The position numbers and the translations under genes are program-made. Positions 7,590 to 15,502 of a stretch of DNA of 44,341 nucleotides are shown one piece after another; position 1 is the first letter of the stretch; each line of letters begins with the position of its first letter. The notes under the pieces are model-generated. The model saw only the letters and a list, made by a program, of their open reading frames with translations. It ran no database searches and was not told the origin of the DNA. The stretch is from CAYFUR01 sp964346275 (GTDB lineage Bacteria > Sumerlaeota > Sumerlaeia > SLMS01), in assembly GCA_964346275.1 (NCBI GenBank), contig CAYFUR010000019.1:1-44341 (forward strand), written 5' to 3'.

Positions 7590-8351
7590 TTAGGAGGATG
7601 GTGAAGACGGCCCAAGGCGCTCCAGGTTTTCGATGTGTTTCTTTGCCCGGTCGATGTGTTTCTGATCGTTGTTGTTTTCGCTCAGCGCGAGCACCTTGCG
7701 CCATTGCTCGATGGCCTTTTCGTGCCAGTGCGGGCGCTTTTCAAAGACAATCGCCAGATTATTGTGGGCAGGCAGGTATTCAGGATTCAGGTCGACCGCT
7801 TTCTGATAACAGTCCGCCGCGCTCTCGTAATCGCCCCGGCGCATGAATTCGACCGCTTCCTTGCAGAGGCGGTCGACGCGGTCTTTAATCGTCTCTTCCT
7901 CGGGAGCCTGAGCTCCTCCGGCGGGATTGCGCTCTGGCATGGAGGGCATTGCCGGCCCGCTGCTCGCCGCGGGTTCCGCAGCACCGGGCGCCTGGCGTTC
8001 ATTGGCCGGCTTGGCCACCTCCTGGATCAACTGGTCGGCATCCGTTCCGGTGATGATCTCGAAAATCGAATCGAGCTTGGAAACCATGAGGATATCACTT
8101 ACGCCCCGGCTGGGGTTGATCAGCGTGAGCCGGGCGCGGTGCTTATTGGCGGAAATTTTGATCCCAACAAGGGCTCCGAGGCCCGCGCTATCAATGAAAT
8201 CCACTTCCGAAAGGTCGATATTCACCTGCGACGTTTGCGGGTTCATGGAGCTGCCGATGGCCGACTTCAGCCGGTCGCATTCGTCAAGCACAATCCGGCC
8301 TTTTAATCGAACCAGGATGTTGCCCGACGCTTCAAAAAGTCTCATTTCCAT
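7590..8351 (-). CDS. STAS-domain anti-sigma antagonist-like protein with TPR domain
   Basis: The 253-residue protein has an N-terminal STAS domain (about 1-105), a Pro/Ala-rich linker (about 118-155) and C-terminal TPR repeats (about 160-245). The STAS core reads VNIDLSEVDFIDSAGLGALVGI, and Ser55 in DSAGL is at the position phosphorylated in SpoIIAA/RsbV-type antagonists. The TPR part has RGDYESAADCYQKAVDLNPEYLPAHNN. Such proteins bind anti-sigma factors or kinases when dephosphorylated. The ATG at 8351 was chosen over a longer form because the STAS fold starts there (MEMRLFEASGNILVRLKG). A SpoIIE-type phosphatase is encoded about 2 kb away across a divergent promoter region and is its likely partner. 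No HATPase kinase is visible nearby. Confidence 0.88.
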   Translation of the reverse strand: MEMRLFEASGNILVRLKGRIVLDECDRLKSAIGSSMNPQTSQVNIDLSEVDFIDSAGLGALVGIKISANKHRARLTLINPSRGVSDILMVSKLDSIFEIITGTDADQLIQEVAKPANERQAPGAAEPAASSGPAMPSMPERNPAGGAQAPEEETIKDRVDRLCKEAVEFMRRGDYESAADCYQKAVDLNPEYLPAHNNLAIVFEKRPHWHEKAIEQWRKVLALSENNNDQKHIDRAKKHIENLERLGPSSPSS

Positions 8352-8424
8352 CTGGACGTTACCTGTTCTCCGCCAAGTCTCGTGTTTTTGGGAGGCCAGT
8401 TCATTTCTCCCGGCCAATCATCGG

Positions 8425-9990
8425 TCAGCGCGGCCCGCCGGGAGCATTCATGCCACCCATGCCCGGAATCGCTTCTTCCGGCGTCGTCTCTTCCGGTTGC
8501 TCTGGCTCTGCTTCATCCACTTCCGCGCCTTCGGGAATCGCCAGCCTTTCCGTCACCCGGTAATCCCCGTCTTCCACTTGAAGAAAACCGTCCTCGACGG
8601 CGATATCGCGCACCGTCGGCCGCATGGCGACTTGCTGCAGCTTACTTTTCGTTTCGATGATCTTCTCTTCCAGATCATCTCGCGTCATGATACCGACGGC
8701 CTGGGCAAATGTCACCACATTGAAGAAAGCGATCGCGATGACCTGATCGTCTTCCTCGGGCACGTTAATAAGCCGCAGACGGTCCAGCTCCAGCGGTGAG
8801 GAGTTATGCGTCAGACGGTAAAGGAAAGACATGGTCGAGGCATTGGAACCACGCACCCAGATTTCGACCGGGGCACCGACCGAGTCAAACTCCCTCTCGG
8901 GAGTTGGCGTCGCCATTTGGGCGCGGCCGCCCATCATGCCGCCCATCATGCCCATACCGCCTTCCATGCCACGGCCACCCATCTGAAATTCCATCATCAT
9001 GGTGGCATCATCCATCCCCTGGACCTCCTGGCCTTCCTCCTCTTCTTCTTCGCTCTTGGGCTCCTGCCAATAAATCGGCTGGATATCGTGGAGGATCACC
9101 CGGATCACATCCGCCACTTCCTCCTCGCGCGCCACATCGAGGATCTCGAGCAGCGCCTCGCCCTGGCGTTCCGCGGGAAGATAGTTTGTGTTGTCGTTAA
9201 AGTCCTTGGGCCAGGTAATCTTAAAGAGCTGATACATCCGGTTCAGCGCTTCCTGTTCCGTCAGGCCCTGGCGCTGGAAATAGTTTTCAGGCAAGCTCTG
9301 CAGCACCTGGTTAATCCGGTTCAGGGTAAACAACGTTCCGAAAGTGCCCCCGAATTGCTCCACCAGGTAATCCCGCTCGTTCACGTTCAGGCCGAGTTGA
9401 GCCAGAAGGTTATTGTAATACCTCGACCGCTCCTCATACACCGGTTTGTCCTGGTCGATACCGCGAAGCAGGCGTTCTTCGTTATCAAGCGTCGTCAGCA
9501 GGTCTTCCGCCGCGATGTTCTGGCTTTCTTCCGGCAAGCCGTCGCGAATATTCCAACCTGCCAGGGTGGCCCCCCGCGCCTGAACTCGCTCGCCCATGAA
9601 ACTGAGAGCCGGCACCTCGCCGTTCTCACCCGCCTGCTGGCGCTCTCTCAGCTCCTCCAGGATATTCCAGAACTGCTGGCGCTGGGACGCGACATCCACT
9701 TCGCCATCATCGCCGGGCATGTGGTAACTGGGGAAGGCGATGCGCATGCCGGAGACCGTTTCCCAGAATTCCAACTGATAGCGAAGCGTGTCATAACGAA
9801 ACTTGAAGATTTCGCCCAGCCCCGGGCTCGTGCCCTGCTGCTGGTATTGCGAATTGATCGATTCATATTGTTGGCGGGCCTGGGCATATTCCGTCGCACG
9901 GTCCTTGAAGACTAAGACATGAAGGGCGCCAATGGTGCCCATCGCGGCAATGATTCCGATCGCCAGTTTACCGCTTTTCCGCATTTCCAT
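8425..9990 (-). CDS. Single-pass membrane protein, PilO/pilus-assembly-like, with Met/Gly-rich segment
   Basis: The 521-residue protein has one N-terminal membrane segment (about 9-28) followed by a coiled coil (EYAQARQQYESINSQYQQQ), as in PilO/GspM-type assembly proteins. A long helical region follows, then an acidic run (about 314-320), then a Met/Gly-rich low-complexity stretch (about 331-359). Next comes a compact alpha/beta domain (about 375-430) reading PVEIWVRGSNASTMSFLYRLTHN and LELDRLRLINV, reminiscent of the PilO ferredoxin-like fold. The C-terminus is acidic and Pro/Gly-rich. ATG at 9990 was chosen because GGAGGAAG precedes it and the membrane segment follows. It is the first gene of the leftward string ending at ridA. 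The PilO-like assignment is inference. Confidence 0.72.
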   Translation of the reverse strand: MEMRKSGKLAIGIIAAMGTIGALHVLVFKDRATEYAQARQQYESINSQYQQQGTSPGLGEIFKFRYDTLRYQLEFWETVSGMRIAFPSYHMPGDDGEVDVASQRQQFWNILEELRERQQAGENGEVPALSFMGERVQARGATLAGWNIRDGLPEESQNIAAEDLLTTLDNEERLLRGIDQDKPVYEERSRYYNNLLAQLGLNVNERDYLVEQFGGTFGTLFTLNRINQVLQSLPENYFQRQGLTEQEALNRMYQLFKITWPKDFNDNTNYLPAERQGEALLEILDVAREEEVADVIRVILHDIQPIYWQEPKSEEEEEEGQEVQGMDDATMMMEFQMGGRGMEGGMGMMGGMMGGRAQMATPTPEREFDSVGAPVEIWVRGSNASTMSFLYRLTHNSSPLELDRLRLINVPEEDDQVIAIAFFNVVTFAQAVGIMTRDDLEEKIIETKSKLQQVAMRPTVRDIAVEDGFLQVEDGDYRVTERLAIPEGAEVDEAEPEQPEETTPEEAIPGMGGMNAPGGPR

Positions 9991-10409
9991 GGAAACTTCC
10001 TCCGCCCCGCGGGAAAACCCAGTACGAATGGGCGCCTCCCAGGGGGAAACGAGCAATACTCCAAGGATTAGGGCCGGGCCGAAGATGTCAACCTGAATAG
10101 GCTCAACTCATTCTCCCGTAAAAGCCCCCGCACGGCTGTCTTTTCCAGTCCATTCCATGGCCAGAAGTAAAGACGGGGAAAAAAGTTGCCCGCAAACCAC
10201 CAGCGTCATGTTTCCCTCTCAATTTCCAAGGGCCCGGACAGAACGGGATTGCGGCGACAGGACGATGAGAGAGACAGTTTCAGATTGCATGAAGACGATC
10301 CCCCCGCGGAACACTCGCCCCCATCGGGGGATCCTGCGATCATCTTTGGCAAGACTCTTGGGGGAGCGCCAAAGCTGACGCGAAGCACGCCTTGGGTATT
10401 GAGATTCGC
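9991..10409. other. Divergent intergenic region with inverted repeat
   Basis: This 419-base stretch separates the leftward PilO-like string from the rightward FHA/SpoIIE gene. I see no convincing gene. It holds a perfect TTGACA on the minus strand (10086-10091) and an 8-bp inverted repeat, GATCCCCC (10297-10304) with GGGGGATC (10326-10333), separated by 21 bases. The repeat lies 77 bases upstream of the phosphatase start and could be an operator or mRNA hairpin. Confidence 0.5.
10064..10091 (-). promoter_or_regulatory. Candidate promoter for the leftward PilO-like to ridA string
   Basis: The minus strand carries a perfect -35 TTGACA (10091-10086). At 16 bases spacing is AATCCT, a poor -10. 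It lies about 75 bases upstream of the first gene. The call rests on the -35 box and position. Confidence 0.3.
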
Positions 10410-12146
10410 ATGGCTCGTTTGATCGTAGAGAGCGGCTCCGACGCCGGAAATGTCCATCCTCTGGAACGCAGCGTCACGACAATCGGGCGCAGCGTCTCGA
10501 ACACCATCCAGGTGGTCGACCGGCGCATGTCGCGTAATCATGTCGAAATCAAGCAAAACGGCGCCCAGATCAGCCTCCGTGATCTGGGCTCGAAGAATGG
10601 CACGTTTCTCAACGGCCAGCCTCTCGAGCAAACCGCCTACTTGAACCACAATGATCGAATCCAGGTCGGCGATACGATCCTGCGCGTCGAATTTGACCAT
10701 GTGCCCGGGGCTCCGGGCGTTATGGATACTTCCGAGGCCTACTCGAGCCAGGGGCGCGACTCGCGTTCGACCTTTCGAATGGTCGAAGAGAAGCAATGGG
10801 GCGCGACCCGGGGCGAGCGCCGCGCCGGCTATGATCCCCGGGAAGCCTCGTCTCTTGAGGCCACGTCTCTCCATGACCTGAAAATGCCCAACCGGCGCCT
10901 GGAGATTCTTTACCAGGTGATCGACGCGATCCGCTCGGTCTTCGACCTCGACGAACTCCTCGATCGCATCATCACCATCATCCAGAGCGTGATCCGGCCC
11001 GACCGCACCTACCTTCTCATGGTGGACGAGGACACGGGCGAACTGGTTCCCCAGATCGTCAAGGTGACCGACGACGAGAACCCCCGCGAGGTGAAAATCT
11101 CCAGCTCGATCGTCAACCGCTGTATCAAGGATGGCGTCTCCCTGCTGGTTTCCGATGCCGCCATGGACGAGCGCTTCAGCAGCTCGGAATCGGTGATTCT
11201 GAATTCCATCCGCACGGCCATGGTTGCTCCGCTGATCTTTAAGAGCGAATCCATCGGCGTCATCTACGTGGACTCCCAATCGCGCATGGTTTCCTTTACC
11301 GACGAGGAACTCGATCTGCTGACTTCGATTTCCAACCAGGCGGCGGTCGCGATTACCAATGCGCGTCTCCAGGCCCAGCTCCTCGAGCAACACAAACTCG
11401 CCCGGGAAATGGAGATCGCCCGGAACATCCAAACCAATCTGCTTCCGAAAACGTATCCCGATCTGCCGGGCTACCAGCTCTCGGCGATGTCTCTCCCGGC
11501 CAAGCAGGTAGGCGGCGACTATTACGATTTCCTTCCCATGCCCGATGGACGCCTCGCCCTTGTGATTGCCGATGTTTCTGGCAAGGGGGTTCCCGCAGCG
11601 ATCCTGACCGCCTCCACGAGGAGCTATCTCCGCAGCGAGTCCCTTCACAAAGACTCCTCGCTGGCGAATACCCTCGAGCGAATCAACCGCATGGTCTGCC
11701 GCGATGTGACCGACGATATGTATGTGACCATGGTGTACGCCCTCCTCGATCCCGTGGAGGGATCCGTGGAGTTCGTAAACGCCGGGCATTCTCTGCCGAT
11801 CCGTCTATCCGCCCAGGGAGAGATGGATTTTCTCAGCGAGGGCGGAGTTTTTCTCGGATTGGAGGAAGAAACCACCTATGAGACCGGGCAGAGCATGATC
11901 CTGCCCGGCGGAGTCCTGGTCTTCTATACAGACGGCGTCACAGATATCATGGATCCTGACGGACGGCAATTCACGCAGGAGCAGTTTCAAGACCTCTTGC
12001 GCGACAAGCACCACCTCTCGGCGGAGGAGATTCGCAACGCCGTCTATCAGGCTTGCCTGAGACATCGCGGCGCCGCCGATCAGTTCGATGATTTCACCCT
12101 CATGGTCTTAAAACGACTGGATTTTAACGAGAGCGAGCTGGACTAG
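10410..12146 (+). CDS. FHA-GAF-SpoIIE serine phosphatase
   Basis: A 578-residue cytoplasmic regulator with three domains. The FHA domain (1-96) has the phosphothreonine-binding set GRS (26-28), SRNH (41-44) and SKNGT (61-65). The GAF domain (about 165-320) follows. The C-terminal PPM/SpoIIE-type phosphatase (about 345-575) has the metal-binding motifs GGDYYDF (368-374), DVSGKG (388-393), NAGH, YTDGVTD and DDFTLMV, all intact. A helix between GAF and phosphatase (LAREMEIARNIQTNLLP) is typical of RsbU-like enzymes. The FHA and GAF domains imply control by phosphorylation and a small ligand or signal. A likely substrate is the STAS protein encoded on the opposite strand nearby. The start at ATG 10410 is favoured over an in-frame TTG at 10392; neither has a strong Shine-Dalgarno. 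Confidence 0.95.
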   Translation: MARLIVESGSDAGNVHPLERSVTTIGRSVSNTIQVVDRRMSRNHVEIKQNGAQISLRDLGSKNGTFLNGQPLEQTAYLNHNDRIQVGDTILRVEFDHVPGAPGVMDTSEAYSSQGRDSRSTFRMVEEKQWGATRGERRAGYDPREASSLEATSLHDLKMPNRRLEILYQVIDAIRSVFDLDELLDRIITIIQSVIRPDRTYLLMVDEDTGELVPQIVKVTDDENPREVKISSSIVNRCIKDGVSLLVSDAAMDERFSSSESVILNSIRTAMVAPLIFKSESIGVIYVDSQSRMVSFTDEELDLLTSISNQAAVAITNARLQAQLLEQHKLAREMEIARNIQTNLLPKTYPDLPGYQLSAMSLPAKQVGGDYYDFLPMPDGRLALVIADVSGKGVPAAILTASTRSYLRSESLHKDSSLANTLERINRMVCRDVTDDMYVTMVYALLDPVEGSVEFVNAGHSLPIRLSAQGEMDFLSEGGVFLGLEEETTYETGQSMILPGGVLVFYTDGVTDIMDPDGRQFTQEQFQDLLRDKHHLSAEEIRNAVYQACLRHRGAADQFDDFTLMVLKRLDFNESELD

Positions 12147-12171
12147 GCGGCTTGCCCACTCGAGAGAGCGG

Positions 12172-13821
12172 ATGGCGGAAACCAGCAGCCGGATTCTCGT
12201 CGATCGAACAGCCGTGCGGCTGGACGGCCGGCCCTTTTTTTCCTTTGGCCCCCGGGTCCTGCTTACCCCTCCCGAACAATATCCCGCCACTTTGCGCCGC
12301 ATCGTGGATGCGGGTTTCAATACCGTCGGCAGCCCTCCCGCCAGCCCGGGAAACCTCTGGCAGCTCCACGCGTTTTTCGACGCGGCCGAGGAAACCGGGC
12401 TCATGGTGGTCCTCATGGCCGACCCCAGGCTCCCCTACCATGGCCGCTATCTCGCCGACCATTTTCGCCATCACCCCTCCCTCCATTCCTATGTTCTCTC
12501 CCCTCGCCCGCCGGGGCGCCAGGGACTCGAAGATTACCAGCGCGAGCGCGATAACCTGCGCGCGCAGGATCTCTTTCACCCCATTTTCCTTCCCCTCACT
12601 CCCGATCACCTGAAACCGCCCTGGCTCCATGCCCAGGATCTCCTTGCCCCCATCATCCCCCGCCGCGAGGGGCGGCGGAACCGCATCTTCCACCAGCAGC
12701 CCGGCGCGGAACTGACCCGTCTTCGGGAAAACACCCCTCCCGCGGCAAGCCGGCCCGTTTTTGTGCTCGGCCTCGAAACCCTCACCGGAGAGAAGGAGCG
12801 GTCCGCCGGCCTCTTCTCCAATGACCCCCGCGTGTCCCGCTTTTCCCCAAAGCCCCTGGACTGGTATCCTTTCCTTGCCGGCTTTGGCCAGATGCCAAGG
12901 CGGGACTTCCTGTCGCCGGTGCCCGAAATCCTTCGGCTCCAGGTGTACGACGCCCTGGCCAATGAGGCCCGCGGCGCCATTCTTTCCTTTTTCGAAGGCC
13001 TTGAAGGGCCAAGTCCATTCACGGGGCACGACCGCCTCTGCGAAGCGGCGCTCCTTGCCCAGGAGATACAGATCTTCCGGGATTTCTTTGCAGAGGGCCG
13101 CCTGGACTCGCCCATTGAAGTGGAAACCGGCCACCCCCGCCTGCGCGCGGCGGTGCTCCGCCACGGCCTCGACCACCTGGTTGTTCTCCGCATGGAAGGC
13201 TATGAGGAGGATTTCTTTGTCGACGAAGCCTTTCTCGATCGCACGGAGATCAGCTTCCGGGCACCGGAAGGAAGCTCTCTCTCGGCCTGGCGCATGGACT
13301 TTCCCAAGGCCGAGCCGCTCAAAAGCGTGCGGGAGAGCGGCGGCTCGATCCGTCTCCTCGCTGGGAGCCTGGAACTCACCGGCCTGGTTCTCCTGACAGA
13401 GGGAACGCAGCGGAGAGAAGACCTGGCGCAACAGATTAACGAGAGAATCCCCGCTGCCGCCAGGCTGGCCACCGAACGCCTCCGGTCCACATTCACCAAG
13501 GTCCAGCAGATCGAAAACGAACTGGCCGCCCTGCAAGCGGGGATGAACAACAGCGAGCGGCTTGGTGCGGTGGACCGGCAGACCTTCGAGGCAGAAAAAC
13601 TGCTGGAACAGGGGAATGCGGCCGAGGCCTACCGCCGTGCGCGGGCTGCTGGCCGCTATCTGCGCCAGGTCATCAAATACCAGATGGCCAGGGCCCTCTC
13701 TGTCATGGTTCCCGAGGATTCCAGGCATCGACAGGCTTTACAGGCGAATTATTTTACTCTTCCGCAATTCTATCGGACTGGTGCGGAAGAAATTGCCCGA
13801 ACATTTACCGACCTGACATGA
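12172..13821 (+). CDS. Glycoside hydrolase-like TIM-barrel protein with C-terminal helical domain
   Basis: A 549-residue protein with no signal peptide. The first 90 residues (VRLDGRPFFSFGPRVLLTPPEQ, then DAGFNTVGSP and AEETGLMVVLMAD) look like the opening strands of a glycosidase TIM barrel of the GH2/GH42/GH5 kind: 'dGkPff..G', then '.G.N.v', then '...GL.v....'. Later a DALANEARGAILSFFEG stretch is where clan A barrels place a late strand. The region after about 420 is helical with coiled-coil character (TFTKVQQIENELAALQAG). I cannot place the two catalytic acids with confidence. It starts 25 bases after the phosphatase gene and is probably cotranscribed. Substrate unknown; a non-catalytic barrel is possible. 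Confidence 0.65.
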   Translation: MAETSSRILVDRTAVRLDGRPFFSFGPRVLLTPPEQYPATLRRIVDAGFNTVGSPPASPGNLWQLHAFFDAAEETGLMVVLMADPRLPYHGRYLADHFRHHPSLHSYVLSPRPPGRQGLEDYQRERDNLRAQDLFHPIFLPLTPDHLKPPWLHAQDLLAPIIPRREGRRNRIFHQQPGAELTRLRENTPPAASRPVFVLGLETLTGEKERSAGLFSNDPRVSRFSPKPLDWYPFLAGFGQMPRRDFLSPVPEILRLQVYDALANEARGAILSFFEGLEGPSPFTGHDRLCEAALLAQEIQIFRDFFAEGRLDSPIEVETGHPRLRAAVLRHGLDHLVVLRMEGYEEDFFVDEAFLDRTEISFRAPEGSSLSAWRMDFPKAEPLKSVRESGGSIRLLAGSLELTGLVLLTEGTQRREDLAQQINERIPAAARLATERLRSTFTKVQQIENELAALQAGMNNSERLGAVDRQTFEAEKLLEQGNAAEAYRRARAAGRYLRQVIKYQMARALSVMVPEDSRHRQALQANYFTLPQFYRTGAEEIARTFTDLT

Positions 13822-13985
13822 TCTTTGCCTTCTTTAACGGAGAGGTATCTCTCTGGCGGACTGCATAGGATAAGCAGCCAGAAATGGCCTTGCACATCAC
13901 CCGCACTTGGAGATGATGCCCACAATTTTGCTGCGGCGCTGTCGCGCCGGTGATTGAAAGCTTTCTACAATCTGGAGGCCATCAA

Positions 13986-14225
13986 ATGGCAGATAAAGAA
14001 AACAAGCTCCCCGAAAACGTTGCCGGCAAGTTCTATGTCGATGACCAATGCATTGACTGCGACGCCTGCCGCGCAACGGCTCCCGATAATTTCGAGCGTG
14101 ATGACGAAAAAGGCTATTCCTACGTTTCCAAGCAGCCGGAAAACGAAGAAGAATACCAGTTATGCGTGGACGCCCTCGAAGGGTGCCCCGTGGAAGCGAT
14201 TGGCATGGATGGCGACGAAGAGTAA
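13986..14225 (+). CDS. Small ferredoxin, single [4Fe-4S] type
   Basis: A 79-residue acidic electron carrier. Cys22, Cys25 and Cys28 (CIDCDAC) and Cys67 in GCPVEAI form the ligands of one cluster. The second cluster of classic 2[4Fe-4S] ferredoxins is absent. A further Cys60 in the same pattern (C-x6-C) could form a disulfide, as in Thermotoga-like ferredoxins. The ATG at 13986 was chosen over an in-frame ATT/ATG-like start at 13950, because CTGGAGG lies 8 bases upstream. The redox partner is not evident from the neighbours. It is transcribed toward the FemAB-like gene and faces a likely terminator. Confidence 0.93.
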   Translation: MADKENKLPENVAGKFYVDDQCIDCDACRATAPDNFERDDEKGYSYVSKQPENEEEYQLCVDALEGCPVEAIGMDGDEE

Positions 14226-14261
14226 CTCCTGACGCTCAGTCTCAGTGCCACTTCAATTCGC

Positions 14262-14299
14262 GGCGCGGGATCGGTCCATACCCGGCCCGCGCCCTTTCT
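14262..14299. terminator. Probable terminator between ferredoxin and FemAB-like gene
   Basis: An 8-bp stem, GGCGCGGG (14262-14269) with CCCGCGCC (14286-14293), is followed by CTTTCT on the plus strand. It sits in the 88-base gap between convergent genes. The T-tract is short and the loop is long (16 bases). Confidence 0.45.
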
Positions 14300-14313
14300 G
14301 ATCAGCAGAAGCC

Positions 14314-15294
14314 TTATCCCCAATTCCAACGGCCCACGCCGCGGCCGCCAAAGGCGCGCAGGCAAAGCTCGAGCCGCGGACGGAACTTCTTCTTGAACTG
14401 CGCCACGGAGCGGGAATTCGCCCCAACCCAGTCGTATAGACAATCCCCCCGCTCTTCAAAAAAACGCCGCGTGGCCTCGAAATGGAGGAGCGTCGGGGCC
14501 CCGGTTCCTTCTTTTCCGCCGTCCAAGCGCGACGCGCCGAGAAGATAATAGACCCGTTGCCCGTCGGCGGCGAACAGCCCCGCGGCTTCCAGGTTCCCGG
14601 AGGCGGGATGGCGAACTCCCACGAGTTTCACGGCAAAGTCTTCCTCCTCCCCGGCTTCGGCGGCAATGCGGTGGAAGGCTTCCGGCGAGACGTGAGAGGG
14701 AAGCCCCTGGCGGCGCCGGGTCACCTCCCAAAGATCAACCAGTTCCTCGACCAAGTCCTTTCCTTCCACGATTTGATAGCCGCTGGCGCGCGCCTTCCTT
14801 CCCTGGCGGCGGGCCGCATTTTCCGCCTGTTGTTCCAGCGCATCCGGTGCGTCTATACGGCTTGTATAGTTGTAATACGGCCGGATCCGCCAGCCCTGCC
14901 ATGCCAGGGCGCGCAAATCCTCAAACCCCGGTTGAAAGACGATCTCCGCCCGGTGGGATTCCGAGACAAGCGTTTCCTCCATTGCAAGCAGCACGTCACG
15001 GGAAAAGGACTCGCCCCCTGCCTCGGAAGAACAGAGCAGGCCGCCAAAGGGAGCCGGGGCGGGGTTCGCCCACTGGCGCAGGAGGCCGCCACGCATCCGC
15101 TCGACAAAAGCGATGCCGGCCAGCAGCTCGCCGCTCCCCGAATAGACGCCCGCGCGGATGGGCCTGCCCACGCCTTGCGCGGCCCACTCGGCCCAGCGCC
15201 AGTGCTGGGAAAGCAGGCGGCCGGAACGGCGCCAAAGGGCGGACCAAGCGGATTCGTCGTCGTTGGAAAGCAGGGCTGCCCGGAATTGGCTCAC
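14314..15294 (-). CDS. FemAB/GNAT-fold acyltransferase-like protein (BioF2/Acetyltransf_6 type)
   Basis: A 326-residue protein of the type annotated as 'GNAT family N-acetyltransferase' with two tandem GNAT-like halves. The N-terminal half carries SQHWRWAEWAAQGVGRPIRAGVY. The C-terminal half has ENAARRQGRKARASGYQIVEG, DLVEELVDLWEVTRRRQGLP and the terminal YDWVGANSRSVAQFKKKFRP. In FemAB-like proteins the 'FK.KFG.' motif binds the acyl or aminoacyl donor. These enzymes add acyl or amino-acid groups to cell-wall or capsule precursors. It starts at GTG 15294 with AGGAGA 10 bases upstream. Substrate unknown. Confidence 0.78.
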   Translation of the reverse strand: MSQFRAALLSNDDESAWSALWRRSGRLLSQHWRWAEWAAQGVGRPIRAGVYSGSGELLAGIAFVERMRGGLLRQWANPAPAPFGGLLCSSEAGGESFSRDVLLAMEETLVSESHRAEIVFQPGFEDLRALAWQGWRIRPYYNYTSRIDAPDALEQQAENAARRQGRKARASGYQIVEGKDLVEELVDLWEVTRRRQGLPSHVSPEAFHRIAAEAGEEEDFAVKLVGVRHPASGNLEAAGLFAADGQRVYYLLGASRLDGGKEGTGAPTLLHFEATRRFFEERGDCLYDWVGANSRSVAQFKKKFRPRLELCLRAFGGRGVGRWNWG

Positions 15295-15476
15295 CGCGGA
15301 GGGATCTCCTGTTGAATCTTGCGGCCCTGGAGCGATCGTTCGGCCAGAAGCGACTTGAGTACCAGTTTAATATGGCTGGGAGTCAGGAGCGAGGTGAATC
15401 TGGCAAAAACCGTCCGGACCACATTGGGCTTGTGTCCATAGCTTGAAAGCAGAAGACTTATCAGTAACTTTTTCAA
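15291..15476 (-). CDS. Possible small 61-residue ORF coupled to the FemAB-like gene
   Basis: A frame on the minus strand starting at TTG 15476 (MKKLLISLLLSS...) encodes 61 residues, basic with hydrophobic patches. Its TGA stop overlaps the GTG start of the FemAB-like gene as GTGA, a typical coupling arrangement, and it contains AGGAGA for that gene. The upstream Shine-Dalgarno is weak, and no ATG occurs in the frame. It may simply be leader sequence. Confidence 0.25.
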   Translation of the reverse strand: MKKLLISLLLSSYGHKPNVVRTVFARFTSLLTPSHIKLVLKSLLAERSLQGRKIQQEIPPR

Positions 15477-15502
15477 CGCAATCCCCCCAATGGAGGTGTC
15501 TC

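Noticed and set aside
10206..11789. 527-residue open frame on the minus strand
   Set aside because: Antisense to the FHA-GAF-SpoIIE gene, whose domains are unmistakable. Long antisense frames are common at high GC.
12124..13728. 534-residue open frame on the minus strand
   Set aside because: Antisense to the glycosidase-like gene; no Shine-Dalgarno or recognisable domain.
13930..13950. 6-bp GC hairpin upstream of the ferredoxin
   Set aside because: CGGCGC with GCGCCG forms a stem but has no T-tract and no clear role, so it was not called a terminator.
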